From: Algoriphagus sp. AGSA1
Lineage (GTDB): Bacteria; Bacteroidota; Bacteroidia; Cytophagales; Cyclobacteriaceae
Direction: 5' to 3'
NCBI RefSeq assembly: GCF_021390545.1
Contig: NZ_JAJUWR010000007.1
Coordinates: 147,487 to 211,486 of the forward strand
DNA length: 64,000 nucleotides
Both the position numbers and the translations under genes were made by a program. Under the pieces are notes generated by a model, which made no database searches, was not told the DNA's origin, and saw only the letters and a list, made by a program, of their open reading frames with translations. Below, one piece after another: positions 55,656 to 64,000 of the stretch (position 1 is its first letter; each line of letters begins with the position of its first letter).

Positions 55656-56621
55656 TTAACCCTTAGTGGCGGCTCGCTTTAAGCGATCATTGATTGCTTT
55701 TCCAAGACCTTCATCTGGCATCAATTCCGCCAAAATCAATTGGGCATTTGAGGAATCCAGCATTCTCATAGCAGAGAAAAGATGTGTCGCCGCTTCCTTC
55801 AAATCAGCTTTGGGACTTAAAGCAATTTGATACTCATCAGGGATAGATGAAAACCTCTTCTTCAAAGACAAAACCGCACATATCATATCTTTTCCATGCC
55901 ACTCTTTTATCAAATCATCCAAATTACCGATAATGAATGGCTTGGTCGGGGCATAGTGACTTTCCAATAGCCCGGGGGCCTGTGGATTGGAAGAGCTATG
56001 GCTTTTCACAGAGACTTCCCCTACTACTTTTTCAATTTCTGAAACCTCTAATCCCCCAAGCCTATACACAATAACCTCATTTCCTTCCATTCCAACTATA
56101 GTACTTTCAAGGCCTACTTTGCACAGCCCACCATCCAGTATGTATGGGATCTTGCCTCCCAGCTGGGCATCCACATGTTGCGGTGATGTAGGGCTGATGT
56201 ATCCAAAAGGATTAGCACTCGGTGCAGCCAGAGGAAACCCTAACTGCCCCAGTAAATTTAAGGTCAAGGGATGATTAGGAACACGGACTGCCACACGGTC
56301 TAGTCCGGAGGTGACAATGTCAGGGATGATTTTATTTCTCGGCAACAAAAGTGTAAGCGGCCCAGGCCAAAATTCCTCTGCCAATTTTCTAAGTGCCGCA
56401 GGAATCTCACTTACATAATCTTCAGCCACCTCTAGGGATGGGACATGGATTATCAGCGGATCGAAACTCGGACGGTTTTTCGTCTCAAAAATTGAGGCTA
56501 CTGCTCTTGGATTCAGTGCATTTCCCGCCAGTCCATAGACCGTTTCTGTGGGAATAGCCACCAGCTCTCCTGCTTCCAGGATAGTTTTTGCCTGCACTAT
56601 GTCCTGCCCGATTGTTGCCAT
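55656..56621 (-). CDS. L-threonylcarbamoyladenylate synthase (Sua5/TsaC type)
   Basis: 321 residues from ATG 56621 (the TTG at 56642 is an unlikely start). First step of tRNA t6A37 synthesis. N-terminal YrdC domain: AIPTETVYGLAGNA, TKNRPSFDPLIIHV, SANPFGYISPTSP. C-terminal part (about 210-321) is a Sua5-type domain, so it is the long form. Starts 1 nt after the TPR lipoprotein gene stop. Confidence 0.94.
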   Translation of the reverse strand: MATIGQDIVQAKTILEAGELVAIPTETVYGLAGNALNPRAVASIFETKNRPSFDPLIIHVPSLEVAEDYVSEIPAALRKLAEEFWPGPLTLLLPRNKIIPDIVTSGLDRVAVRVPNHPLTLNLLGQLGFPLAAPSANPFGYISPTSPQHVDAQLGGKIPYILDGGLCKVGLESTIVGMEGNEVIVYRLGGLEVSEIEKVVGEVSVKSHSSSNPQAPGLLESHYAPTKPFIIGNLDDLIKEWHGKDMICAVLSLKKRFSSIPDEYQIALSPKADLKEAATHLFSAMRMLDSSNAQLILAELMPDEGLGKAINDRLKRAATKG

Positions 56622-56622
56622 T

Positions 56623-57336
56623 CTAGTTACAGAATTCGTCAATCCAGCTTTTAGCTTCTGTATAGCCCAGTTGCAGTGCCATTTTCAGATCTGCACAGCC
56701 CTCCTCTTTTTCTGATTCTCCAAGTGCGGACATCCTTGTCACCCCTAATAAGTAATAGGCGGCACCATTCTTTCCATCCAGGTTAATTGCATCATTCAAG
56801 GCTTTCATGGCATTTCCGGGGTCGTTGTTACCGAGCAGTGCCTTTCCCCTATTGAAATGAACAAGCGCCTGATTAGGCTCTACCTGAAGAGCCATATCAA
56901 AATCCAATAAGGAATCCTCATATTCCTCCATTCCTAACAGAGCCAAGCCCCTGTTGTAGTAGATATCGGTTTGAGCTGGATCCAGTCTGCTGGCCATATT
57001 GTAATCAGACACAGCATCTTTGAAGTTCTCCAGTTTTAAATGTGCGTTCCCACGGTTAAACCAAGCTTTATAATTTGCAGAATCCGCTTCGATGGCAGCT
57101 GAAAATACAGGGACAGTCTCTTCAAATTTTTCCTGTTGAAACAGTGCTGCGCCTTTGGCATTTAATGCTGGGGCATTTTGGGGATTGATCTCCAGAGCTC
57201 GGTCAAAAAGGGTGATTGCTCCCTTCCAGTTCTGGGCATTCATTTGATTGATCCCCTCCTGAAACAATTCATCTTCACTAGGGCTACAGCCCATCAGTCC
57301 CGCCAGTAGCAGGGTAAGTATCCAAAGTTTTTTCAC
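56623..57336 (-). CDS. TPR-repeat lipoprotein
   Basis: 237 residues: lipoprotein signal with lipobox LMGC, then about five tetratricopeptide repeats (ALEINPQNAPALNAKGAALFQ, AIEADSANYKAWFNRGNAHL, ASRLDPAQTDIYYNRGLALL and two more). Such proteins act as scaffolds at the envelope. The last residues (GYTEAKSWIDEFC) fall outside the repeats. Likely co-transcribed with the Sua5 gene. Confidence 0.9.
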   Translation of the reverse strand: MKKLWILTLLLAGLMGCSPSEDELFQEGINQMNAQNWKGAITLFDRALEINPQNAPALNAKGAALFQQEKFEETVPVFSAAIEADSANYKAWFNRGNAHLKLENFKDAVSDYNMASRLDPAQTDIYYNRGLALLGMEEYEDSLLDFDMALQVEPNQALVHFNRGKALLGNNDPGNAMKALNDAINLDGKNGAAYYLLGVTRMSALGESEKEEGCADLKMALQLGYTEAKSWIDEFCN

Positions 57337-57377
57337 GGCTTAAATTTTGCGTAAAGATAAGCAATGGGATCCTTTGA

Positions 57378-57815
57378 TCAGGACATTGGCTGAAGTTTCG
57401 TCCTATAGATTTCCGGAACAGGAATAGTTTTCATGGTATTCATGTCCACTGTCACCATGATGCATTTGCACCTGGCAAAAATGGCCTGCTCTCCGTTTTT
57501 GGCCTCCCCTACTAAAAATTGCTCAAGGTCAAAGGAAGTATTCCCTACTCTCGTGCAGCGAACCAATGCTTCTATCTGATTTTCCAGGTATATAGGACGT
57601 AAATAATCTATTTCTATTCTTCCTACCACACATCCTGTTTCCATCACATCCCAATTACAGACCTGATCAAGATAGACGGCCCTGGCGTGTTCAAAATAAT
57701 TGAAGTAAACCCCATTATTCACATGCAGATATCCGTCTATATCAGAAAACCTCACCTGAATAGGAAGTGAGAATGGGATTTCCTGTGTTAACTCAGCCGG
57801 ATCAAAAGTCAACAT
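57378..57815 (-). CDS. Hot-dog-fold acyl-CoA thioesterase
   Basis: 145 residues from ATG 57815 (the preceding TTG is ignored). 4HBT-type hot dog: VRFSDIDGYLHVNNGVYFNYFEHAR carries the catalytic Asp and the helix; VGRIEIDYLRPI follows. It overlaps the stop of the Nudix gene as TGATG, so it is coupled to it. Acyl-CoA substrate unknown. Confidence 0.87.
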   Translation of the reverse strand: MLTFDPAELTQEIPFSLPIQVRFSDIDGYLHVNNGVYFNYFEHARAVYLDQVCNWDVMETGCVVGRIEIDYLRPIYLENQIEALVRCTRVGNTSFDLEQFLVGEAKNGEQAIFARCKCIMVTVDMNTMKTIPVPEIYRTKLQPMS

Positions 57816-58369
57816 CAAAGAATGATTTCTGATTTACTGGTTTTCTCCAGCATCCTCAAAATGGAAGGGTTATAGCCGATCACATCCTGAACAGAATCAA
57901 ACGCCACCCATGCCAGAGAGATACTTTCGTCACTTTTGATCAGTGGCTCTTCCAGATCAGCCTCCAAAAGATAACGCACATCAAAATGAAAATGCTCAGG
58001 AACATGCGACCGTTCGGGAATAATATGCTTATCCAAATCGAAAATAGCCTGATCCACAAATGCCAAACTTTTCAATCCGCTTTCTTCCTGTGCTTCTTGC
58101 ATGGCAACTTCCAGTAAATCCTCATTACCATCCGCATGCCCCCCAAGCTGCAACCACCTCCCAAGCTTACGATGAAGGGTAAGCAAAGTATGTGTTCGCT
58201 TACGGTTGACTATCCAGGAAGAAGCCGTAAAATGCCCTTCTAATCGCTCTCGCCCATAGGCAAGTGGATCATCTGTTAACTCTAAAAAATCCTGTATAAA
58301 ACCTGATTCTTCTTCGTAAGGGGTACGGTATCTTCCTAATTGCGCTCTTAAGTTAACTCTGTCCATCAT
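57815..58369 (-). CDS. Nudix hydrolase
   Basis: 184 residues. Nudix box GGHADGNEDLLEVAMQEAQEESGL with the EExG metal site near the middle, preceded by KLGRWLQLGGH. It hydrolyses some nucleoside diphosphate derivative. Two ATG codons stand in a row (58369 and 58366). Overlaps the upstream hypothetical gene by 17 nt and the thioesterase by 1 nt: one operon. Confidence 0.9.
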   Translation of the reverse strand: MMDRVNLRAQLGRYRTPYEEESGFIQDFLELTDDPLAYGRERLEGHFTASSWIVNRKRTHTLLTLHRKLGRWLQLGGHADGNEDLLEVAMQEAQEESGLKSLAFVDQAIFDLDKHIIPERSHVPEHFHFDVRYLLEADLEEPLIKSDESISLAWVAFDSVQDVIGYNPSILRMLEKTSKSEIIL

Positions 58370-58961
58370 TGGTTACTTCAAATAAATGATCAAGAAATTG
58401 ATCAAAAGGTTCTGGATCATGGTATAGCCTATCCGAGTAAAACGTCGCTAATACCTTGAGGTAATTGGGCTGGTTATTTACGGTTATCTTTTCGATTGTG
58501 ATCCTCCCAAACAGCTGGGGGATCAATTCCTTCTCCTTAAGATTTGTAAGAGGTGGTTTGAAATAAAACTTGTCGGTAATTTTTACCTGCTCATTGATTT
58601 CTTCCATCTTTCTGTCCAAACTCACCTTTCTATATCCCAAAGCTAGGACTCGCTGGGCCAATGCCAAGAAAAGAAGTGAAAATGTTTGCTCATCCAGAGG
58701 TTCATCGTACGAAACAGCAAATCCTCTGGCATATTTTGAGTTTAAAACATGAATCTGGGGACGCTCTTCAATTTGGACTGTCTTGAAATGATAAGATCTG
58801 GACAATTGAGCAATAATAGCCTGTCCTTCTCTTGAATTTATCCATTCAGCAGCCTCTGCCATTTGTTGGTCCTTATAAACGATATTCTCTTTATGGATCA
58901 TCGGTTTTTTTTCCGATGTCCTGAACACCTTATTAAATAAATTGTCTAGAAAATCATTCAT
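58353..58961 (-). CDS. Hypothetical protein next to RecQ
   Basis: 202 residues with no signal peptide or membrane helix. Basic first 20 residues, then an alpha/beta segment with MAEAAEWINSREGQAIIAQLSRSY, and a core with LLFLALAQRVLALGYRKVSLDRKMEE and FGRITIEKITVNNQPNYLKVLATFYSDRLYHDP-type strands. No family recognised. Overlaps recQ by 8 nt and the Nudix gene by 17 nt, so it is made with them. Confidence 0.72.
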   Translation of the reverse strand: MNDFLDNLFNKVFRTSEKKPMIHKENIVYKDQQMAEAAEWINSREGQAIIAQLSRSYHFKTVQIEERPQIHVLNSKYARGFAVSYDEPLDEQTFSLLFLALAQRVLALGYRKVSLDRKMEEINEQVKITDKFYFKPPLTNLKEKELIPQLFGRITIEKITVNNQPNYLKVLATFYSDRLYHDPEPFDQFLDHLFEVTNDGQS

Positions 58962-60876
58962 TGGTCACAAGTGCATAGCTGCCGGAAGCGAGAAGCGTAA
59001 TATATCCCTGATCTCGCAAAATACGTAATATACGAAGGTATTTTTCAGCTAATGGAAGGCGGATCCGCTCAAACAGCTCCTGCTCTGTTAACTCTCCACT
59101 ACTTCCTAATGTTTCAAGGATCTTGCTTCTGATCCTATTTTCAGCCTTGTCCGGATGCTTTGCCCTCCTATTGGCTATACATACATCACAGACCCCACAC
59201 TCATCATCTGTATTCTCGCCAAAATACTCCTGGATAAACTGGGTACGGCAGAGCTTTTCTTGGCTTCCGTATGCGACCATGTCCTTTGCCTTTTCTAGGG
59301 TCAGCGCTCGGCGCAACTCTATTCTCTTAAAGTTGAGGGGCAATTTACCGGCATCGTATCGTGGAGTAAGAAAAGTAATCTGCGGCTTATCCTTGCGCTG
59401 ATCATAGACCATTACTTCCAGCTGTTCTAGCTGTTTGAGTGCTTTTATTAATTCCTTTTCACTAATGTTAAGAGACCTGGATAGTTTTCCTTCCTGAATT
59501 TTGATGTATTCAGAGAACACGTTCCCCCCATATGTCCTCATGACGACTTTCACCACGGGATCAAGTTTAGCATAAGCGATCTGGATCTCGTACAAGCGTG
59601 TAGGATCTACCGTAAAATGAATTTTAGAAGGAGAATAATAGCTCTCACTCAATCCTATGAAGCCCTCTTCTTCCAGTAGCTTAAGCGCATAAAAGGTTTC
59701 CAATACTCCCAACTCATAGGTGTTGGCGAAATCACTCCACTCAAAATCAAAGCTGCTTAACATATTACTTCCTACAGCGATACGGAAATAATTTGCAAGA
59801 CACTGATAGACCCGCCTTACAAATTCAAGAGGAGGATAGATGAGTTCAGCACGTTTCAACACCGTCTCGAAATCCTGTCGGTTAGCCAAAAGTACGCCAT
59901 AGGACTTTACTCCATCCCTTCCTGCTCGTCCGGCCTCCTGATAGTAATTTTCGATGTTTTCAGGAGGTTCATTATGAATCACCATACGCACGTCCGGTTT
60001 ATCTATCCCCATCCCGAAGGCATTTGTACTCACCATCACACGCACTTCGTTTTTCATCCAAGCCTCTTGCTTCTGAGTCCGTTCATGCATAGACAATCCT
60101 GCGTGGTAGGCAGCAGCCGAAACACCAAGCTGGGACAGTGCTTTAGCTATTTGATGTGTTCCCTGTCTATTTCTCACGTACCAGATTGCAGAGCCGTCTA
60201 TTCTTCTGAGTACCTCTAGGCCCTTCTCGAGTTTATTCTCCACAAGCCGCACACTGAAGCTTAGATTTTTCCTGGCAAAACTTTGCTGAAATTCAGCGGT
60301 TTCTTTCATTTCTAGCCGCTCTTTGATATCTGCACATACTTGGGGAGTAGCTGAAGCTGTCAGTGCAAGCACAGGGATATTGGGATGAAATGGCCTTATC
60401 AAAGCAATCTCCAAATAGGGTGGACGGAAGTCATACCCCCATTGAGAGATACAATGCGCTTCATCCACTGCTATCAGATTAACTTTCATCTGTCGAAACC
60501 GCTCAATAAAAAGCTCCGCTTTGAGACGCTCTGGAGAAACGTACAGGAATTTATAGTCTCCGTAAATGCAGTTATCCAAGGTGCGGTCGATTTCCCTATA
60601 GCTCATACCTGAGTATATCGCCGCCGCCTTGACTCCTTTGGCTCTAAGAGAATCAACCTGATCTTTCATAAGTGCGATCAGCGGGCTCACCACCAGGCAA
60701 AGCCCATCCTGTGTCAACGCCGGAATCTGATAGCAGAGCGACTTACCTCCACCTGTAGGCAACAGCGCCAGTGTATCCTTTCCGGCCAGCACAGCTTCTA
60801 TGATCTCTTTCTGGACAGGGCGAAAATCCGCATATCCAAATACTTGATGGAGGATTTCAGTAGCTCTAGTCAACAT
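58954..60876 (-). CDS. recQ: ATP-dependent DNA helicase RecQ (short form)
   Basis: 640 residues. Helicase core: FRPVQKEIIEAVLAGKD, Walker A at 40-47 (PTGGGKSL), DEAH box in AVDEAHCISQWGYDFRP, and QEAGRAGRDG motif VI. Zinc-binding RQC region with CGVCDVC. The C-terminal end is a short winged-helix, not a clear HRDC domain, so it is shorter than E. coli RecQ in layout though not in length. Used in recombination and fork repair. Starts directly beyond the stop of the enoyl-CoA hydratase gene. Confidence 0.94.
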   Translation of the reverse strand: MLTRATEILHQVFGYADFRPVQKEIIEAVLAGKDTLALLPTGGGKSLCYQIPALTQDGLCLVVSPLIALMKDQVDSLRAKGVKAAAIYSGMSYREIDRTLDNCIYGDYKFLYVSPERLKAELFIERFRQMKVNLIAVDEAHCISQWGYDFRPPYLEIALIRPFHPNIPVLALTASATPQVCADIKERLEMKETAEFQQSFARKNLSFSVRLVENKLEKGLEVLRRIDGSAIWYVRNRQGTHQIAKALSQLGVSAAAYHAGLSMHERTQKQEAWMKNEVRVMVSTNAFGMGIDKPDVRMVIHNEPPENIENYYQEAGRAGRDGVKSYGVLLANRQDFETVLKRAELIYPPLEFVRRVYQCLANYFRIAVGSNMLSSFDFEWSDFANTYELGVLETFYALKLLEEEGFIGLSESYYSPSKIHFTVDPTRLYEIQIAYAKLDPVVKVVMRTYGGNVFSEYIKIQEGKLSRSLNISEKELIKALKQLEQLEVMVYDQRKDKPQITFLTPRYDAGKLPLNFKRIELRRALTLEKAKDMVAYGSQEKLCRTQFIQEYFGENTDDECGVCDVCIANRRAKHPDKAENRIRSKILETLGSSGELTEQELFERIRLPLAEKYLRILRILRDQGYITLLASGSYALVTNE

Positions 60877-61650
60877 TTACCAATCTGGCGAAGTTTTATT
60901 TAAGAATGAAGCAATCCCTTTTTTGCAGTCATCATGAGCCCTTGCGCTTGCATTGACCTCAGCAGCCAACTGCAGTGCTTTCTTCCTATTTTCCTGGTTT
61001 AGCTCTCGCAAAAGTGTTTTCGTTTTCCCCATGGAAAAGCCTGAATTTTGATTTATTAATTTCGCGGCAAATTCACGGACGTATTTTTCCAAAAATTCTT
61101 CTGGCTCCACTCCGGTGATTAAGCCTAATTCAGCTGCTTTGGATGCTGAAATAAACTCACCCGAAAGTAATAATTCCTGTGTTTTGGCCGCTCCGATTTG
61201 CTCCTGCAAAAAGACGGAGACCAGCGCCGGCACAAAACCAATCCTTACCTCTGTGTATCCAAAAAGCGCATCCGGCACCGCAAAAGCAAAATCACAAACA
61301 GTTGCCAAGCCGCAACCTCCTGCCAAAGCGTGTCCCTGAATCTGCGCTATTACTACTTTGGGCATGGAATAAATCAGATTGAACAAAGACATAAGCCTAC
61401 GGCTATCATCAAGGTTTTCCCCGTAAGAGAAATTCTGAAGCTGTTGTAGATATGTCAAATCCGCACCCGCACAAAAAGCTTTGCCATTTGCTCTAAGCAC
61501 AATGATTTTCACCTCATCATTCTCATTCATCCCTTCGAATGACCTTTGAAGCCCTGCTATCAACTCAGGACTGAGCGCATTACGCTTTTCAGGCCTGTTC
61601 AAGGTGATATACCCTATCCTATCATTGATTTCAGTTAGTACAGCGCTCAT
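60877..61650 (-). CDS. Enoyl-CoA hydratase/isomerase family protein
   Basis: 257 residues of the crotonase fold. Oxyanion-hole segments: GKAFCAGADL and GHALAGGCGLATVCDF; GYTEVRIGFVPA holds the second catalytic-site Glu region. The profile is near methylglutaconyl-CoA hydratase-like members, but the substrate is not settled. Its stop codon abuts recQ, which is odd company. Confidence 0.9.
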   Translation of the reverse strand: MSAVLTEINDRIGYITLNRPEKRNALSPELIAGLQRSFEGMNENDEVKIIVLRANGKAFCAGADLTYLQQLQNFSYGENLDDSRRLMSLFNLIYSMPKVVIAQIQGHALAGGCGLATVCDFAFAVPDALFGYTEVRIGFVPALVSVFLQEQIGAAKTQELLLSGEFISASKAAELGLITGVEPEEFLEKYVREFAAKLINQNSGFSMGKTKTLLRELNQENRKKALQLAAEVNASARAHDDCKKGIASFLNKTSPDW

Positions 61651-61712
61651 TTGCTTTCTGGTTTGGGTTTAGGATCAAGTTAGCTTCTATAGCAGTGTTT
61701 GCAAAACCAATC

Positions 61713-63647
61713 TCAAAAAACAATTCTGTAGGCCAAAGAATCTAAGCGCAAAGAAGTGGAAACTGGCAGACTCTCCCAAGAGTTTTCATACCAGTAGTAT
61801 ATTGATTTCGGAGGCAAGTCACAAATTAGCCTATTCTCAAGTGACAGCAAACTAAAATCAGCTTCTACAAACTCAACCTTCGATGAATCACTTTGAAAAG
61901 CCTTCAGCGTAACTGGAATCTGTGGCCAGTGACTCTTCACTCGATTTGGGTCAACTGAATAGCTTATTTCACCAGTCTCAAGGCCGCTATTCCATGACCT
62001 TACGATTCCGCCCGAATAAAAATCAAACAACTGGGTCTTTTTCCCTTGATAGACTATCAGCTCCCTAGCAGGGGACCTAAACTCTTCATAAAGGTTAAAT
62101 CCCACCAAAACAAAAGTCAGAAATAAGGCAAGCCAGACCAGTTTCTTCCGCTGGCCGAATTGCCATGCAGCCAGCACCAACAGTATGCCCCAAACGAAGA
62201 GCATCTCAATAAAGTCCATCGTAAGCCGCTCCAGTTTTCCTCCTGGAATGAATCGAATGCTATCTGCTATTCGAATCTGCAACCAAATCATAGCATGTAA
62301 AATATAACCCAACACGTCTCCAACAATAGGTACCCATCCAAAAACCATCAGGGGAACCCCAACCTTCATGATCAAAAACGCCAGCGGTATGATCAAGACG
62401 TTTCCCAATAAAAAGTAGGTAGGGAACACGTGGAAATAATATACCGACAATGGAAAAGTGGCCAACTGGGCCGCTATACTTACTGAAATCAATTGCCAGA
62501 AATATTCCAAAACCTTGTACTGCGGCAGCCATAAATCCAGAATCAAGGGCTGGATCAAGACTATCCCGAAAACCGCCAAATATGATAATTGAAACCCTAC
62601 TTCAAAAACCACATCAGGATTGACCGTAATCATCAAGATGGCCGAGAAAGCAAGCACATTATAAATAGCCGGTGGACGCTCCCTCATCTGACCCAACGTT
62701 AGCAATGAAAACATAGTGGCAGCCCTGACTACAGAAGGTGAAAGCCCTGTGAGAAAAGCATACAACCAGATCACCACAATGACGGCGCTGAGATACAGCC
62801 TCGCCTTTTCCTTTTTCATTCTCATCGGCTTCAGAACGAAGACAAAAAGCGCATAGATGATCCCTACATGTAAGCCTGAGACTGCCAATACATGCATCAC
62901 TCCCGCCTGGGCATAAGCATCCCTAATCGTGGGGTCAAGTTCTTTTTTTTGACCTAACAGTAAAGCCAAGGCAATTTGGGCGGAATTCGGATCGGGAATC
63001 CTCGACTTCAGCATTTCCCCAATCTTATGGCGTAAGTGTGTCAAAAAATATTCCGCCCTGGGGTTTCTTACAGAGTCAATTAGCTGAAAATCTTTTCCCA
63101 AAAACTGACGATAATAAATCCCCTGTCTGGACAAGTACTGCTTATAATCAAATTCATAAGGATTTTTGGGAGTTGCTATTTGTTCAGGTTTGCCTTTGGA
63201 ATAAAGAATTTCACCAGGCTTTAAGGATCTGTCACTTTGGTGGTACACCAGGATTTTCCCTTGTGCGTCCTTCCATGTCCCTTTGATCTTTATGGATTTG
63301 ACTTCCAATAAATTTTCAAAGGAATTAGGCTTTTGCTGATCAAACATCGTGACTTCTCCAAGATAGGCATCAGCATGGGCGAGGTCTGGATTGAACTCGG
63401 AAAGAACCTTTTTATTTTGGACAATAAGAGCACCTAAGATGACCAATGCCAAATATGCCAAAGGACTTGCCTGAAAGGTTGTTTTACTTTTCGTTTGAAC
63501 TGACACGGCTATCACATATCCCAGCCAGACAACACCGAGAACCATAGCAAGTGTAATCAAGCCCGGGCACCAGGAATATTCCCCCAAAAGGATCCCTGTT
63601 AAAACAAATGCCACATAGCGCAAAAAAGGGAAGTCAGAAAATCTCAT
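61713..63647 (-). CDS. ComEC/Rec2-family membrane protein
   Basis: 644 residues from ATG 63647. N-terminal two membrane helices with a DUF4131-like beta domain (SKGKPEQIATPKNPYEFDYKQYLSRQGIYYRQFL), then the ComEC multi-helix channel domain with HVLAVSGLHVGIIYALFVFVL and LTGLSPSVVRAATMFSLL. The C-terminal third is soluble but has no HxHxDH metallo-beta-lactamase motif. So it resembles the DNA-import channel without the domain of longer ComEC proteins. DNA uptake is possible but not shown. Confidence 0.88.
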   Translation of the reverse strand: MRFSDFPFLRYVAFVLTGILLGEYSWCPGLITLAMVLGVVWLGYVIAVSVQTKSKTTFQASPLAYLALVILGALIVQNKKVLSEFNPDLAHADAYLGEVTMFDQQKPNSFENLLEVKSIKIKGTWKDAQGKILVYHQSDRSLKPGEILYSKGKPEQIATPKNPYEFDYKQYLSRQGIYYRQFLGKDFQLIDSVRNPRAEYFLTHLRHKIGEMLKSRIPDPNSAQIALALLLGQKKELDPTIRDAYAQAGVMHVLAVSGLHVGIIYALFVFVLKPMRMKKEKARLYLSAVIVVIWLYAFLTGLSPSVVRAATMFSLLTLGQMRERPPAIYNVLAFSAILMITVNPDVVFEVGFQLSYLAVFGIVLIQPLILDLWLPQYKVLEYFWQLISVSIAAQLATFPLSVYYFHVFPTYFLLGNVLIIPLAFLIMKVGVPLMVFGWVPIVGDVLGYILHAMIWLQIRIADSIRFIPGGKLERLTMDFIEMLFVWGILLVLAAWQFGQRKKLVWLALFLTFVLVGFNLYEEFRSPARELIVYQGKKTQLFDFYSGGIVRSWNSGLETGEISYSVDPNRVKSHWPQIPVTLKAFQSDSSKVEFVEADFSLLSLENRLICDLPPKSIYYWYENSWESLPVSTSLRLDSLAYRIVF

Positions 63648-63874
63648 TTCCAAAAAAATTAAGAGATTTAAAATACGGTTTTAAAAACAAAACTGAACTA
63701 TTCTCCCTGAAAAAATTGAATAATGCCTACACTTACAAGAGCCAGACCTCTTCGCCCATTTGGACAATAGGGGTACTCAAACCCAAAGAGTTTTGTAATT
63801 CATTCGTTTGGATACAACTTGATTCCCTGTATCCCCCTCGGATCGTTTTGATTGGGAAATTTTGGCAAAAAAAG
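63648..63874. other. Intergenic region right of comEC
   Basis: With the following hairpins, the last 353 bp of the window have no supported gene. On the minus strand there is a short open stretch reading ...LGLSTPIVQMGEEVWLL then stop, which might be a gene remnant, but it is too short and unmatched to call. Confidence 0.3.
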
Positions 63875-63919
63875 AGGCTGTCTCATATTGATGTTTGATA
63901 ATTGAAGACAGCCTTTTTT
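63875..63919 (+). terminator. Hairpin terminator 1 at right edge
   Basis: A 9-bp stem (63875-63883 AGGCTGTCT with 63906-63914) with a T run after it. The phrase GAGGCTGTCTCA also resembles the ends of some insertion sequences, but no partner end or transposase is seen. Confidence 0.6.
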
Positions 63920-63923
63920 ATTC

Positions 63924-63962
63924 AATAGAGGCCGATTTCCTGATTTCGGCCTCTATTTTTTT
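63924..63962 (+). terminator. Hairpin terminator 2 at right edge
   Basis: A perfect 12-bp stem (63924-63935 with 63946-63957, 10-nt loop) with a following T tract. Right behind terminator 1, with no + strand gene in front of them in the window. Confidence 0.75.
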
Positions 63963-64000
63963 GAATACCGTTTAATTTTATAGGAATCGGGATTCTCCCA

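Noticed and set aside
63740..63800. T-arm-like GGGTTTGAGTACCC on the minus strand, suggesting a tRNA
   Set aside because: The stem and loop lengths do not fit, and no acceptor, D or anticodon arm could be found around it.
63608..63898. 96-residue open frame on the + strand beside comEC
   Set aside because: It starts antisense to the comEC 5' end and ends inside a terminator stem; composition is not protein-like.

Overview
The window is a 64 kb chromosomal piece of a Bacteroidota bacterium, most likely a cytophagalean of the Cyclobacteriaceae/Algoriphagus kind. The evidence is the gene content (Bacteroidota-type LptD, ThiS-C-TenI-D-E-G-H-F order, acyl-CoA carboxylase and methylmalonyl-CoA epimerase, bacteriophytochrome), start codons without a Shine-Dalgarno sequence, and repeated matches to the Bacteroidota promoter -7 element TANNTTTG. 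The genus is an inference. No rRNA, tRNA, prophage or CRISPR array was seen. Most of the window is dense housekeeping sequence with short operons and several tail-to-tail overlaps.

Layout. 0-10 kb: recA, a DUF3108 protein, a PhoB/PhoR-like two-component pair, an RluA-type pseudouridine synthase, the rplM-rpsI-rpsB-tsf translation cluster, and an M1 peptidase bracketed by two near-identical terminators. 10-21 kb: thiL, methylmalonyl-CoA epimerase, an IscA-like protein, gcvT-comB, a cytoplasmic alpha-amylase, a MazG-like pyrophosphohydrolase, a VanZ-RDD fusion, an M81 lipoprotein, and a Tat-exported class V aminotransferase. 20.7-24.1 kb is the most accessory part: a VapBC toxin-antitoxin pair, a beta-helix lyase-like protein, and a single-tyrosine HUH transposase gene surrounded by REP-like palindromes. 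24-37 kb: a ModF-like ABC protein, an operon with dtd, a cysteine-poor HesB paralogue, ChaN, FolB, a DivIVA-domain protein next to a WD40 propeller, a phosphopantetheinyl transferase, and an acyl-CoA carboxylase beta subunit.

37.5-44.6 kb is a complete thiamine biosynthesis operon headed by a TPP riboswitch whose expression platform can be read from the sequence: a 9-bp hairpin over the thiS start codon competes with a 9-bp pairing to the aptamer's 5' strand. thiL, the last step, lies 27 kb upstream. 44.7-49.6 kb carries cell-envelope genes (amidase, LptD) and arginine deiminase. 50.8-54.2 kb is a red/far-red light-sensing operon (response regulator, heme oxygenase, bacteriophytochrome kinase). 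The end (54-63.7 kb) holds pgk, Sua5/TsaC, a TPR lipoprotein, a thioesterase, a Nudix hydrolase, an unknown protein, recQ, an enoyl-CoA hydratase and a ComEC-like channel protein.

A recurring annotation trap: in several genes the longest open frame begins at a TTG that is the end of the -7 promoter element or otherwise lies upstream of the first sensible ATG. Starts were moved downstream accordingly and the reasons are given entry by entry.
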